Below, in pieces: positions 48,071 to 59,900 of a DNA stretch of 64,000 nt. A program made the translations under genes and the position numbers. Numbering within the stretch: position 1 is the stretch's first letter; each line of letters starts with the position of its first letter. Source of the DNA: Helicobacter japonicus (GTDB lineage: Bacteria; Campylobacterota; Campylobacteria; Campylobacterales; Helicobacteraceae); NCBI RefSeq assembly GCF_000762845.2, contig NZ_JRMQ02000001.1, positions 62,001 to 126,000 of the forward strand, read 5' to 3'. A model generated the notes under the pieces. That model was not told where the DNA came from and ran no database searches. It saw nothing but the letters and a program-made list of their open reading frames with translations.

Positions 48071-48658
48071 CTAACTCACTACAAATTCAACAAAAAACAC
48101 ATCACTCACTTGCCCATCAATCAAAAATTCATTAATACGCTTAACTATTTCATCTTTTACGCGGTTTTTACCTTTTGTAGCCGCCACATCTTCTAAGGAT
48201 TTAGAAGAAAGAATCTCAATAATTGTATCCTTCACCATAGGTAGTTTTTTATCAAGCTCCATTTTTGTGGCATTTGCTTTTATTTCATCTTTATCAAGCT
48301 CAAACTGCATACTTGTTTTGAGATACCTTTTACCTGTTTGTGTCATAAGATTCACAGTAAAATTAATAGGACCTTCCGCAGGATAAATTAAACCAGGTGC
48401 AAATTTATCAGTGCTTCGCACAGAAACGGTATTACCTACGATAATTTTTGTTGCTTGCTGTTGTGAAACAGGTTGCATTTGCACTTGTTGTGGTGCTTCT
48501 TCTTTATGCTCCTCTTCATCGTGCCCACCTGTCATTAGTAATGCCAATACAATGCCCACCAAAAGAACCAACACTACTACAATGCCGATAATCACAAATA
48601 AAATTGCTTTACTTTTTTTCTCTCCACCGCTATCTGCTGCTTTTTCTTCTTCTGCCAT
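48071..48658 (-). CDS. fliL: Flagellar basal body protein FliL
   Basis: A 195-residue inner membrane protein: a short cytoplasmic N terminus, one helix (FVIIGIVVVLVLLVGIVLALL), a linker rich in Glu and Gln, and a periplasmic stomatin-like domain (RYLKTSMQFELD, and near the end VSDVFFVEFVVS). FliL associates with the stator ring and supports torque. rsmD lies upstream with a one-base gap, acpS downstream with a one-base gap. Confidence 0.93.
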   Translation of the reverse strand: MAEEEKAADSGGEKKSKAILFVIIGIVVVLVLLVGIVLALLMTGGHDEEEHKEEAPQQVQMQPVSQQQATKIIVGNTVSVRSTDKFAPGLIYPAEGPINFTVNLMTQTGKRYLKTSMQFELDKDEIKANATKMELDKKLPMVKDTIIEILSSKSLEDVAATKGKNRVKDEIVKRINEFLIDGQVSDVFFVEFVVS

Positions 48659-48659
48659 T

Positions 48660-49253
48660 TCAATCCTTTACTACATAATAAGTCAGCGTAGTTTTGCCAA
48701 ACTGACGCATTTTGAGTTTCTTATATCTCCCAATGATGTGAGGCATATTATACCCACTCCAATGTTCAAAAACAATTAAACTTATGCTACTTTTACCTGT
48801 TTTATCCAAATTGCATATTTTTGTAATCAATCGCTCATAAATATTAGCCTTACCTGCTCGTATGCAAAAAGGTGGGTCGAGATATAAAACTACTTGAGAT
48901 TCACTTCTCATATACTCCTCTAAAGGCTGTATAAAAAAATCGGTATTAAAACTACGAAATTGTAAAGTTTTTACTCTTTTTTGCGCAAGACAAAGATTAC
49001 GCGATAAAATCTCATAAGCTTTTTTGTCTATCTCATAAAAAATTGCTTCACGCGCTCCACGAGAGAGTGCTTCAATCCCCATCGAACCGCAGCCACCAAA
49101 AGCTTCTATAAACACACTTCCTATAATATCTGCACCCAAAGTATCAAAAAATGACCCACGCACAATTGATTTTGTAGGACGCGTATTTTCTTCGGGATTA
49201 AAAATAAGTTGGAGATGCTTAAGCGTCCCAGCCTGTATAGAAAAATGCACCAT
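48660..49253 (-). CDS. rsmD: 16S rRNA (guanine966-N2)-methyltransferase
   Basis: A 197-residue class I methyltransferase. SAM-binding motif I is FIEAFGGCGSMGIEALSRGA and the catalytic motif IV is LYLDPPF. RPTKSIVRGSFFD at the N terminus is the RsmD signature. It modifies G966 of the small subunit. It heads an rsmD-fliL-acpS run with one-base gaps. Confidence 0.92.
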   Translation of the reverse strand: MVHFSIQAGTLKHLQLIFNPEENTRPTKSIVRGSFFDTLGADIIGSVFIEAFGGCGSMGIEALSRGAREAIFYEIDKKAYEILSRNLCLAQKRVKTLQFRSFNTDFFIQPLEEYMRSESQVVLYLDPPFCIRAGKANIYERLITKICNLDKTGKSSISLIVFEHWSGYNMPHIIGRYKKLKMRQFGKTTLTYYVVKD

Positions 49254-49305
49254 TATAAAATCCCCTGAATGCTCATTCTACCTTATTAAGATTCTAAATT
49301 TGCCT

Positions 49306-49737
49306 TTATTTTATCAAGTTTTGCTCTTTTAATAAGGCAAAAATCTTATTACTAAGCTCCTTTGCGTGTTCATCACATACTGCCCTTATGAGTGATTGTA
49401 TATCTTGCGCATTGCTATGGGCATAAACTGGTGGCTCAACGGAGGGGACAAAAGATTCATAAGGTGTTTCATTTGTGGTAGATTCTATTTTTTTACTACT
49501 ATAACGAATCTTCTCATCAAAAGCTTGCAAATCATCATTCAAACTCTGTGCGCTAAAAGGCTTACGAATATGAGAGTATGGCTCATCAAGCACTAAACAC
49601 AAAGGTTTAGCACTCTGTCTTTTTTCATCATCACTAATCACAAAATCGCATTCTTCCTCGCTAACTAGCATATCTTTTAAAAAATGTTCCAAGCTACTTT
49701 GCACCAATGGTGATACACAAGATATAGCAATTTTCAT
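49306..49737 (-). CDS. Hypothetical protein
   Basis: A 143-residue protein, not recognised. The N terminus (MKIAISCVSPLVQSSLEHFLKDML) looks like a small alpha/beta fold start; the middle is low-complexity and acidic; the C terminus (AQDIQSLIRAVCDEHAKELSNKIFALLKEQ) is a likely amphipathic helix. It lies between priA and rsmD on the same strand, 41 bases after priA, and is probably co-transcribed. No function is assigned. Confidence 0.65.
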   Translation of the reverse strand: MKIAISCVSPLVQSSLEHFLKDMLVSEEECDFVISDDEKRQSAKPLCLVLDEPYSHIRKPFSAQSLNDDLQAFDEKIRYSSKKIESTTNETPYESFVPSVEPPVYAHSNAQDIQSLIRAVCDEHAKELSNKIFALLKEQNLIK

Positions 49738-49778
49738 CTTTACATTCCTTTTTTATCTTATTATAGCTTATAAAGTTC

Positions 49779-51680
49779 CTATATTATACTTAGAGGGTCA
49801 ATATCAATATCAAATGTGCCACGCAACTTTTCATTATGTGCTAAAGTATGAAGTAACTCTAAAAGTGCGCGAGTAGAGTGCGAACGAAGCAAGAGCATAA
49901 AACGATATTTATTGTGCAGTCGCCCTAATAATGCTCTACTCTCACCCACAATCTCTACTTCTTTATGCTGATTTTTTTCCAAAAATGTCCGCACTTGGCA
50001 AAGATACAAAAGAGCTTTTTGCTCACTCTTATGTGCAAAATGTAACACAACAAGTCTCTGATAGGGTGGATAAATATGCGGTCTATTGGATAATTCATAG
50101 ATTAAAAAATCTTCATAATTATTTAAAAACTGCTCCAAAAATACACCATTAGCACTCTGAACATACACTTCACCATCGTATTTACGCCCACTACGCCCTG
50201 CAATTTGGTGCAATAAACTCACTGCACGCTCATTACAACGATAATCACTGCTTTTTAAAATATAATCAATCCCTAACACTATGGCAAGATTCACACGATG
50301 ATAATCGTGCCCTTTACTTAACATTTGTGTGCCTACAAGCACATCAATTTCTCCTGCATTAAAAGATTGTAATATATTTTTAAGTTTTTTATGCGTGGTG
50401 ATATTATCTCTATCAAAAAGTGCAATTTTTGCTTTTGGCAGAGATTCTTCCAACTCTTTTGCAACTTGAGCCGTGCCTATGCGATGAGAACGCAAAGAAT
50501 CTTTATGACATTGCGGACAAAGTGTAGGAATAGGCTTAGAAAAATGGCAATAATGGCAAACAAGTGCATTTTTATCAAGGTGTAAAGACATATTTACCGA
50601 GCAAAAATCGCATTCACAACCACTACCACACGCACTACACACAAGCATTTTATAATGTGCGCGAGTGGGAAGAAAAACAATAACTTGCTGTTTTTTATTG
50701 AGATTCTCACGAATCTTCTCTAAAATATCAAGAGACAATGAGGCAGATTCCTTACAATCTACGCTATTATCTCCATTCTCCATTGTAGGCATAATTTTTA
50801 TATGTTTTTTTGAGCCAAAATACCGCCCCTTAAGACGATAGAGACTATTATGCTTTGTCGCATAATAATAACTTATCACGCTTGGTGTCGCCGAGCCTAA
50901 AATAACTTTAATCTGTGTTTTGTTCCCCAAATAAAGTGCCAAATCTCTAGCATTATAATGCGGCACACTTTGTGATTTATACGCATCATCGTGCTCTTCA
51001 TCGATAATGATAAGCCCAAGAGAGCGCATCGGCAAAAATAATGCACTCCTTGCCCCAGCTACCACACGAATACGCCCATCATATATATCATTTAAAATCT
51101 GCTTTTTTGATTTTGTGCTTATTTTAGAATGCCAAATCCCCACCATATCACCAAAAACCGCTTTAAGACGCAATTCAATCTGTGGAGTAAGTGCAATTTC
51201 AGGCATTAAAAAAAGCGCGTTTTGCCCTAAGGAGAGAATCTGTGTGATAAGATGTATATATACTTCTGTTTTTCCACTGCCTGTATCACCAAAAAGCAAA
51301 GGATTCTTATGAGTAGCGCAAAAATTAAGAGCCATAGTTTGTTCCCTATTTAATGTATGGAGGGGTTCTATATGAATGCGCTCTAAAGGTAAAGATTCTC
51401 CACTTTGTGGGAGAAAAAGCCCATAAGACTCACCTAATCCCACACAATAATATTGCGCAATAAATGAAGCTAAAATATGTTGATAAGGCAAGAAAAAATC
51501 ACTGCTCAAAGTAGCATTTTTGCATTCAAAGGAGGGTTTTTCCAAAGCGCGCAATACAACGCCCTTATATACTCTATTCCTTAAAGGAATATTACAAATA
51601 TCACCCACATCACATTTTTGTTCACATTCATAAGTAAGAGATGGGCTTTTTAAACCAAGTGGGGCGATAAGATAATACAA
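49779..51680 (-). CDS. priA: Primosomal replication restart helicase PriA
   Basis: A 633-residue DNA helicase. Walker A is LLFGDTGSGKTEVYIHL; the Walker B is IIIDEEHD; paired zinc-binding cysteines follow (CSACGSGCECDFC, CHYC, CPQC); GTQMLSKGHDYHRVNLAIVL and QIAGRSGR are later helicase motifs. It reloads the replisome at stalled forks. It starts at TTG (51680) and is shorter than E. coli PriA mainly at the N-terminal DNA-binding domain. Two small genes precede it closely. Confidence 0.94.
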   Translation of the reverse strand: MYYLIAPLGLKSPSLTYECEQKCDVGDICNIPLRNRVYKGVVLRALEKPSFECKNATLSSDFFLPYQHILASFIAQYYCVGLGESYGLFLPQSGESLPLERIHIEPLHTLNREQTMALNFCATHKNPLLFGDTGSGKTEVYIHLITQILSLGQNALFLMPEIALTPQIELRLKAVFGDMVGIWHSKISTKSKKQILNDIYDGRIRVVAGARSALFLPMRSLGLIIIDEEHDDAYKSQSVPHYNARDLALYLGNKTQIKVILGSATPSVISYYYATKHNSLYRLKGRYFGSKKHIKIMPTMENGDNSVDCKESASLSLDILEKIRENLNKKQQVIVFLPTRAHYKMLVCSACGSGCECDFCSVNMSLHLDKNALVCHYCHFSKPIPTLCPQCHKDSLRSHRIGTAQVAKELEESLPKAKIALFDRDNITTHKKLKNILQSFNAGEIDVLVGTQMLSKGHDYHRVNLAIVLGIDYILKSSDYRCNERAVSLLHQIAGRSGRKYDGEVYVQSANGVFLEQFLNNYEDFLIYELSNRPHIYPPYQRLVVLHFAHKSEQKALLYLCQVRTFLEKNQHKEVEIVGESRALLGRLHNKYRFMLLLRSHSTRALLELLHTLAHNEKLRGTFDIDIDPLSII

Positions 51681-51696
51681 GCAAAAAACTCATCTC

Positions 51697-51954
51697 TTAA
51701 AGTGGCTGAATCTGCACATCTGTTTGAGTAACAGGTGTATCAATGTTTTCAAGGCTTTTGTAGAGATTTTCAAGTGATTGACAAGTGAGAGCATATTCTT
51801 GAGCTTTTGTAATATAGAGCTTAAGAAGCGCAATAGGTTCAACCTCTTGTGCAAAAACTGCCCTAAGCTCATCTTTCACATCATTATGTAAGGGTGTCAA
51901 TGAAATAGAATAATACTTTCCATTTAAAGCAATCTCTAAATTTTCATCTCCCAT
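51697..51954 (-). CDS. Small hypothetical protein (possible ZapA-like)
   Basis: An 85-residue protein beginning with a short beta hairpin (LEIALNGKYYSISLT) followed by helical segments (LRAVFAQEVEPIALLKLYITKAQEYALTCQSLENLYKSLE). The shape and size recall ZapA-type cell division proteins, but the similarity is weak and not relied on. It shares one base with the upstream coiled-coil gene (stop TAATG) and ends 16 bases before priA. Confidence 0.6.
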   Translation of the reverse strand: MGDENLEIALNGKYYSISLTPLHNDVKDELRAVFAQEVEPIALLKLYITKAQEYALTCQSLENLYKSLENIDTPVTQTDVQIQPL

Positions 51955-52175
51955 TATTTCAAGCCCTCATCAATTCTGGCAAAGAGATTTTCAAAACCTC
52001 TATCTTTTGAAGCAATTTCTTCATACAAATTAGAAATTTGGCTATCTTTTGCCTCATTTTGCGCTTTAAGTGATGAAATTTCAAGTTGCAAAGATTCTAT
52101 CTCATCTTTTTGATGTGCGATTTTTGCAATCATTTCTTCGATTTTTTCAGAAAGCCGCTCCATTACATTATTCAT
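51954..52175 (-). CDS. Small coiled-coil protein
   Basis: A 73-residue protein that is almost entirely a heptad-patterned coiled coil (LSEKIEEMIAKIAHQKDEIESLQLEISSLKA). Proteins of this size and form include ZapB-type division factors, but no family is certain. It is translationally coupled to the 85-residue gene, and the two head the priA transcript. The divergent uvrB gene starts 75 bases away. Confidence 0.65.
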   Translation of the reverse strand: MNNVMERLSEKIEEMIAKIAHQKDEIESLQLEISSLKAQNEAKDSQISNLYEEIASKDRGFENLFARIDEGLK

Positions 52176-52250
52176 CTTGCAATCCTTTGGTGAAAATAAA
52201 GTATAATTTTAACACAAATAACACAAATAGTAAAAAGGAGTAGGTGCAAA

Positions 52251-54227
52251 ATGTCGCATTTTATTTTAGATTCTCAATATGCCCCAGCAGGAGACCAACC
52301 TCAAGCTATTGAGCAAATCACACAATTTATTCGCAATGGCGCAAAATACAGCACACTTGTTGGCGTTACAGGTAGCGGCAAAACCTATACAATGGCAAAC
52401 ATTATCGCCAATCTTAATATTCCCACACTTATTATGACACATAACAAAACCCTTGCAGCCCAGCTTTATAGTGAGTTTAAAGGATTTTTTCCTAAGAATC
52501 ACGTAGAATATTTCATCTCACACTTTGATTATTATCAGCCAGAAGCTTACATTCCCCGCCGAGATTTGTTTATAGAAAAAGATTCAAGTATTAATGAAGA
52601 CTTGGAACGATTAAGATTATCCGCTACCACTTCACTCTTAGCCTATGATGATGTGATTGTTGTAGCAAGTGTTTCGGCAAATTATGGTTTAGGGAATCCT
52701 GCAGAATATCTCACAATGATAGAAAAACTAGAAATTGGTGCGCAATATCAACAAAAGGCTCTACTTGTTAAGCTTATTGATATGGGCTACACGCGTAATG
52801 ACACGATTTTTGAACGCGGGAATTTCCGAGTAAATGGTGAGGTGATTGATATTTTTCCCGCATATAATGAAAATGAATTTATCCGCATTGAATTTTTTGG
52901 TGATGAAATTGAACGTATTGGAGTATTTGACGCATTAGAGCGCATCTCTCTTACACAATTAGAATCTTTTGTCCTCTATGCAGCAAATCAATTTATCGTA
53001 AGTGCGCAAAGACTACAAGAAGCCCTTTATAACATAGAATCCGAATTGCAAATGCGCTTAAGTGAGTTTGAAAATGCAGACAAACAAATTGAATATCAAC
53101 GCTTAAAGGGGCGCACAGAATTTGATTTAGAAATGATAAGAGAATCTGGTATTTGTAAAGGTATTGAAAACTATGCGCGCCATTTGACAGGTAAAAAAGC
53201 GGGTGAGACACCTTACTCACTTTTAGATTACTTTGAGCAAAAGAAAAAACCTTATTTAATTATTGTCGATGAATCCCACGTGAGTTTGCCACAATTTGGT
53301 GGTATGTATGCAGGAGATAGGAGTCGTAAAGAAGTGCTTGTGGAGTATGGTTTTAGACTACCAAGTGCGCTTGATAATCGCCCATTACGATTTGATGAAT
53401 TTATTAATAAAGCCCCACATTTTCTTTTTGTCTCTGCAACTCCCGCCCAAAAAGAATTAGAGCTAAGTCAAAAACATATTGCCGAGCAGATTATCCGCCC
53501 TACAGGATTACTTGACCCACTCTATGAAGTGCGGGATTCTGATAATGCAGTGCTTAATTTATATGATGAGATTAAACTTAGAATCTCAAAAAATCAACGC
53601 GTGCTTATCACTACACTTACAAAAAAAATGGCAGAAGAGCTCAGCAAATACTATGCAGAGCTTGGCATTAAAGTGCGCTATATGCATAGCGATATTGACG
53701 CTATTGAACGCAATCATCTTATTCGTTCCTTGCGATTGGGAGAATTTGATGTGCTTATAGGTATAAATCTCTTGCGTGAAGGGCTTGACTTACCTGAAGT
53801 GAGCCTCATTGCCATTATGGACGCAGATAAAGAGGGATTTTTACGCAGTGAAACAAGCCTTATACAAACGATGGGAAGGGCGGCGCGTAATGTCGAGGGA
53901 AAAGTTATTTTATATGCCAAAAAAATCACAGGTTCAATGCAAAGGGCATTTGAGATTACAGATTATCGCCGAAAAAAGCAAGAAGAATTTAATCGTTTGC
54001 ATAACATTACACCCACATCGGTGCAAAGAAATGTAGAACAAGAGCTTAAAATAGAATCAAGCGGACTAAGCAAACTCTATGAAAAAAATGCTAAGAAGAT
54101 TCCAAAAGGTGAGCGCAATGCGATTATAAAAGAGCTAAGCCTCAAAATGCACCAAGCTGCTAAATCTTTAGAGTTTGAAGAAGCTGCTAGAATCCGCGAT
54201 GAAATCGCTAGAATCCGCAATATGTAG
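52251..54227 (+). CDS. uvrB: Excinuclease ABC subunit B
   Basis: A 658-residue helicase-like damage-verification subunit of nucleotide excision repair. Walker A is [11 protein letters not shown]; the beta-hairpin region includes [29 protein letters not shown] is motif [15 protein letters not shown] and QTMGRAARN are later motifs; the UVR domain closes the protein ([20 protein letters not shown]). The ATG follows AAAAGGAG. Full length. Confidence 0.97.
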   Translation: MSHFILDSQYAPAGDQPQAIEQITQFIRNGAKYSTLVGVTGSGKTYTMANIIANLNIPTLIMTHNKTLAAQLYSEFKGFFPKNHVEYFISHFDYYQPEAYIPRRDLFIEKDSSINEDLERLRLSATTSLLAYDDVIVVASVSANYGLGNPAEYLTMIEKLEIGAQYQQKALLVKLIDMGYTRNDTIFERGNFRVNGEVIDIFPAYNENEFIRIEFFGDEIERIGVFDALERISLTQLESFVLYAANQFIVSAQRLQEALYNIESELQMRLSEFENADKQIEYQRLKGRTEFDLEMIRESGICKGIENYARHLTGKKAGETPYSLLDYFEQKKKPYLIIVDESHVSLPQFGGMYAGDRSRKEVLVEYGFRLPSALDNRPLRFDEFINKAPHFLFVSATPAQKELELSQKHIAEQIIRPTGLLDPLYEVRDSDNAVLNLYDEIKLRISKNQRVLITTLTKKMAEELSKYYAELGIKVRYMHSDIDAIERNHLIRSLRLGEFDVLIGINLLREGLDLPEVSLIAIMDADKEGFLRSETSLIQTMGRAARNVEGKVILYAKKITGSMQRAFEITDYRRKKQEEFNRLHNITPTSVQRNVEQELKIESSGLSKLYEKNAKKIPKGERNAIIKELSLKMHQAAKSLEFEEAARIRDEIARIRNM

Positions 54228-54344
54228 ATTTATTGAGAGGCGACAACAGCAAGGTTTATTTTAAGAGAAACACAAAAAGATTTACTATACAATACTTAAG
54301 CTATTTTGCAAATCTTTATAAAACTTAAAATATAAGGAGAGATA

Positions 54345-56841
54345 ATGATTTTTTCTCTAGATTCTTTCTTGCGCATACTGCGATTTTTACCTTTAATAGA
54401 ATCTGTGCTTAATAGGCGATTTTGGTATGTGATTTGTGTCAATACTCTTGTTTGGAGTATCGGTTTTTGGCTTCTAACGGGGGGGGGGGCAGTATGAAAC
54501 AGATTCTATCAGTTATTACACAATCAAAAATATCCTCGCTAATTTTATGCTATGGTATTGCGTTTTTTATGTTATTCAATTTATTCCCTTTAGTGTTATT
54601 TTAGAGTATTTTCTTGTTACTTGTTTTTTCCTCATAGGTCTTTGTGATATTTTTTTAAGTCTTGCTTTTAATGCCCAGCTTAATACTATATTTTTTACCA
54701 TAGTCCTTTCAAGCAATTTGTTAGAGGCAAAGGAATTTTTACAATTTTATGCTTCGTCAAAGGTAATTTTTGCCCTTAGTGGATTTATTCTTGCAAGTTT
54801 TATTTTTTTATATCCTCAATACACATTACGCTTTATTCAATACAAACCTAAGCCCTATATTCATCGCATATACGGTGCATTGCTGTTTCTTGTATGTCTT
54901 TTTCTTTTTACATCTAAACTTTATTCCGTAGATTCACAAAATGCGTGGCTTGAAGAAAAAAATGCACTCTTTCGTTATGCTAATATTATTATAGAATCTA
55001 TCACAGAGCATACCTCATATATCACTCAATACAAAAATCTCACCCAAACCTTAGACCAAAATCTTACACTAAGACAAGAAGATGAGATTCTAGACAACAC
55101 ACTTCATCTTCCTACCATTGTGCTCATTATTGGAGAATCTACCCAGCGCAACTATATGTCGCTTTATAATTATGCTCTGCCAACCACTCCTCAACTTGAT
55201 GCACTTTTACAAAGTGGCAATCTTATTGTATTTAGCGATGTAGTATCTCCTCACTCACATACAAACGAATCCTTGCAAAAAATACTTACTTTTAGCAACT
55301 ATGAAAATGCTCAAACTCCGTGGTTTATGCAACAAAACCTTATTGATATCTTAAATCTTGCAGGATATAAAACCCATTGGTTAAGCAATCAAGAAGCCAT
55401 TTCTATTTATGGAAATGTCCCTGAAGTCTTATCGCAAAGAGCTAAATATACTCATTTTAGCTCCATAAACGATAGTTATAATGCAGGCAAAGCAGCTGAT
55501 GGTATATTAATTCCTCTATTAGAGCAAACTTTGATGTCATTTAACCAGAAAGAAAAAAACTTTTACACCATTCATCTTATGGGAACACATTTAGACTATA
55601 AGCATCGTTACCCAAAAGCATTTTCACACTTTTCTCCACAAGATTTAAAAACACATCAACTTGATACTTTTTTTCACTCACAAGAGAAGCTTAATAATTC
55701 TCAACTTGAAACAAAATCTCACTATCTCAACGCAATTTTATACAATGATTATGTCGTAAGATCTATCATAGAATCTTTTGCAGACAAAGAAGCTTTGGTA
55801 ATTTATCTAAGCGACCACGGCGATGAAGTTTATGACTTTCGCGATTTTGTCGGGCATACTGAAACAATGGGTTCGCGCTTTATGATAGAAGTGCCTTTTA
55901 TGGTGTATATGAGTGAATCTTTCAAGAAAAAATATCCTGATATTTTTGCAAAAGTGCATCAAGCAAAAGATAAACCCTTTATGAGTGATGATTTTATTCA
56001 CTCTTTCCTTGATTTACTCGGCATTGTAAGCAAAGATTCTATAAGTTCCCGCTCTATTTTTAGCCCAAGCTATAATCAAAATCGAGCGAGAATCTTTAGT
56101 GGAAGAGATTATGATAAAGATTTAAAATTTGAACACTATAAACCCTTTGTCCCATCTCGCTTATGGCTTCATCGTGTCGATGAGGTGGAAAAATTTGAGG
56201 ATTTCAAAGAAAAATATCGTGGTTTTGAAATTGATGTGCATTTTTTATTGAATCCTAGCCCACATTTTGATGTCGGACACGATGGCGTAGATTCAAGCAT
56301 AGGGCTTAATCTTGCAGATATGTTCTCTCTCGTGCAAAAGCAGAATATGGAGCATTTAATGGGGGGGGGGGATATAATAAAACTTTGGATTGATTTTAAG
56401 AATCTCAGTGAAGAAAACAAACACCTTGCCCTTACACAAATGCAACATCTTTGCTTAACTTATGACATCTCACCTTCAAATCTTATCATTGAAAGCCATA
56501 ATTACAAATCTCTTGATGTTTTTAAACAACAAGGATTCTTTACAAGTTATTATGTGCCTTATTATGAACCTAAACATTTAAAATCTCAAGCCCAAACAAT
56601 CCGTGATGAAATTAATACAATTATTCAAAGTGGCAATGTGAGTGCTTTAAGCTTCCCCTTTTATCTCTATGACTTTATTATAGATTCGCATTTTCAATAT
56701 TATCAAGATAATGAATGGATAGATATGCCATTACTCACTTGGAATGAGGGAGCAAATTGGAAAGAAAATATACAAACAAAAGCTTTCTTCAATCCCCAAA
56801 TAAAAGCTATTCTTGTGGGAGAAAAAGGCTCATATAGATAA
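54345..56841 (+). CDS. Phase-variable phosphoethanolamine transferase fused to a GDPD-like domain (frameshifted OFF)
   Basis: The gene starts at ATG 54345 after AAGGAGA. After 45 codons an 11-G run shifts the frame to TGA at 54495-54497. With 10 or 13 G the frame continues into the long reading frame ending at 56841, giving about 831 residues. The protein has several N-terminal membrane helices, then an EptA-type sulfatase-fold domain (LIIGESTQRNYMSLY with nucleophile Thr266, and YLSDHGDEV). The last 225 residues resemble a glycerophosphodiester phosphodiesterase barrel (WLHRVDEVEKF, FEIDVHF, HFDVGHDG). A second G11 run inside that domain is currently in frame. It likely adds phosphoethanolamine to lipid A or core LPS; the fused domain's role is unknown. 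Confidence 0.82.
54479..54489. repeat. G11 phase-variation tract 1
   Basis: Eleven G early in the phosphoethanolamine transferase gene. It sets ON (10 or 13) or OFF (11 as here, or 12) for the whole protein. Confidence 0.93.
56361..56371. repeat. G11 phase-variation tract 2
   Basis: Eleven G inside the GDPD-like domain of the same gene. As sequenced it is in frame; 10 G would stop within about five codons and 12 G within about eleven, removing about 150 C-terminal residues but leaving the transferase domain. Confidence 0.92.
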
Positions 56842-56918
56842 TATTGCTGGAATTGTTATAAATTTTTAGGTTTTTTATATTAATATTGAAGACAATTGCA
56901 AAATTGGGGGAGCAAATA

Positions 56919-59900
56919 ATGAAAATTTTAAGTTTTGATATAGGCATTACAAGCATTGGTTGGGCTTTTGTAGAGGGAGAGGAGCTAAGAGATTGTGGGG
57001 TGAGAATCTTTACCAAAGCAGAGAATCCAAAAAATGGCGATTCACTTGCTGCACCGCGCAGAGAAGCACGAAGCACAAGGCGCAGACTAGCAAGGAGAAA
57101 GGCTAGGCTGAATGCGATTAAAAGATTGCTTTGTAAAGAGTTTGGGCTAAATTTAAGTGATTATTTTGCAAATGATGGGGAATTACCAAAGGCATATGAG
57201 ACAACCAAAGATACCAAAAGCCCCTATGAATTGCGCACTTTAGCTTTGGAGCAAAAGTTAGAGCCTAAAGAGTTAGCAAGAGTGATTTTACACATTGCCA
57301 AGCATCGTGGCTATGGGAACAAACACGCAAAAACAGGAGGCGATAAAGATTCTGGCAAGGTGTTAAGCGCGATTAAAACCAATGAAGCAACGATGAATGC
57401 GAAGAATTATAAAAGTGTGGGCGAATATCTCTATAAAGAATTTTATCAAAAGCTAAGATTAGAAAGTGAGAAAAAAGGTAACAATACTACAAAAGAATTT
57501 AAAAATGTGCGCAATAAGGGCGAAAATTATGAGCATTGCGTGGCACAAGAACAGGTAAGGGCAGAGTTAGAGCTGATTTTTAAAAAGCAAAAAGACTTTG
57601 GGGCAACTTTTAGCGAAAATTTTGAATCCCAAATTTTGGAAACAGCCTTTTACCAAAGAGATTTAAAGAGTTTTGAAGATAAAGTCGGCAAATGTGTGTT
57701 TTATGAAAATGAAAATCGCGCACCCAAAGATTCCTTAAGTGCTATGGAGTTTGTCGCACTCACGCGCATTATCAACACCTTAAAAAACCTTGAGGAAAAA
57801 AGTAAGAATCTTGGTATTGGTGAAACCTATGGCAAAGATAAGATTCAAGAGATTCTAAAAATCGTGCTAGATAAAGGTGAGATGAGTTATAAAAAATTGC
57901 GTGATATTTTGCGCCTTGATATGCTATCGTCTGCGGATTCTAAGCTTGATGAGAAGGTAAAGTTTATTGAGCCAAAAAGGCTAAAGAATCTTAAAGATTT
58001 TAGAAAAGCAATGGGTGGAGACTTTAGCAAGTTTGATCGTGAAGAGCTAGATAAAATCGCTACCGATATTACCCTCATTAAAAGCAAAGAAAGTTTAGCT
58101 AAAAAATTGCAAGATTATCCCGCATTAAGCAAGGAGCAAGTAGAAGCCCTAAGCAATCTTAGCTTCTCTCAACATATCAACTTAAGCCTTAAAGCACTCT
58201 ACGAGATTCTACCCTTTATGCGTGAGGGGTTGCGCTATGATGAGGCGGTGCAAAAGGCAGGATTGCAAGAGCATAGAAAGTATAAGCAAAAGGGCGAGTT
58301 TTTAATCCCACTAAAAGAGTATGAACCCTATTTGGCAAATCCGGTTGTGGCAAGGGCATTAAGCGAATATCGCAAGGTGCTCAACGCGCTTTTAAAAAAA
58401 TATGGAGCAGTGCATAAGATTCATTTAGAATTTACGCGTGAGGCAAAACTAAGCGCAAAAGAGAGGCAAAAGTATGAAAAAGAACAAAAAGAGCATTTTG
58501 AGGCGAATGAAGAGGCAAGAAAAAGATGTGAAGACTTTGGGTTAGAAGCAAATGGGACAAATATCCTTAAATTAAAACTTTGGCAAGAGCAAAAAGGTGT
58601 TTGTGTTTATAGTGAGCAAAACATCACAAGAGGACATTTGCTAGATTCCAATGCCTTACAAATTGACCATATTTACCCTTACTCACGCAGTTTTGATGAT
58701 AGCTATATGAATAAGGTGCTTGTTTTTTCAAAAGAAAATCAAAACAAGCTTAATAAAACACCCTTTGAAGCCTTTGGAAGCAATAAAGAGAAATGGGATA
58801 GGATTCTAAGCTTTAGTGCAAAACTTCCCAAGCAAAAGCAACGCAGAATCAGCAATACAAACTTTAAGGATAAAGAGGGCGGATTTCTTGCAAGGAATCT
58901 TAATGACACAGGTTATATTGCACGACTTGCTAGTCAATGGAGCAAGGATTGTTTGGAGTTTTTGCCACTAAGCGAAAATGAAGTAAGCATTGCAGGAGAA
59001 AAAGGTAGCAAGAAGCATATAGAGGTAATAAGCGGAAGCTTGACTGCAACTTTGCGGCATTATTGGGGCTTAGGTGATAAGGATAGAAACAATCACCTCC
59101 ACCACGCAGTTGATGCAATCATCTTAGCCTACGCGAATGCAAAAACTATTCAAGCGTTTGCGGATTTTAGGAAAAATCAAGAACAAAATAAAGCAAAATT
59201 CTATGCTAAGCAAATTGCAGAATCGGAATACAAGGCTAAAAGAGCATTTTTTGAGCCTTGTAAGAATTTTAGGCAAAGAGTTGAAGAAAAAATTAAAGAA
59301 ATCTTTGTCTCCAAGCCTCCTAGAAAAAGGGTTAGAGGGGCTTTGCACCAAGAAACTTTTTATCCTTTTGAAAAATTATGCAACGATAAAGAATATTCTG
59401 AAAAATTAAAAATGGATTATGGCGGGGAAAAGGGTATGCAAAAGGCGATTGCTCTTGGGAAAATCCGCCAAATTGGCACAAAGATTGTGAAAAATGGTGC
59501 AATGGTGCGCGTAGATATTTTTAAAGACAAAAAAGGCAAATTCTATGGTGTGCCAATCTATACAATGGATTTTGCGCTGGGAATCCTGCCTAATAAGGCA
59601 GTAGCCACAGGCAAGGATAAAGACGGAGTGATTAAGGATTGGATAGAAATGGATTCCAATTATGACTTTTGCTTCTCACTTTTTAAAGATGATTTAATCT
59701 TGGTGCGGAAAAAAGAAATGAAAGAACCGGAGTTGTGCTATTTTGTAAGTTTTGGTGTTTCAACCGCAAGTATTCAAGTAGAAAAGCACAACAATAAATT
59801 TGAAGGCTTAAGTGAGAATGAAAAGATTCTCTATTCTAATGCTACACAAAAAGAGGTAGCGGGCAAAAGCATAGGAATCCAAAATCTCAAAATCTTTGAA

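Noticed and set aside
54422-54604. A 60-residue frame across the first G11 tract
   Set aside because: It is the third, irrelevant frame through the tract; the real gene starts at 54345 and resumes in the frame ending at 56841.
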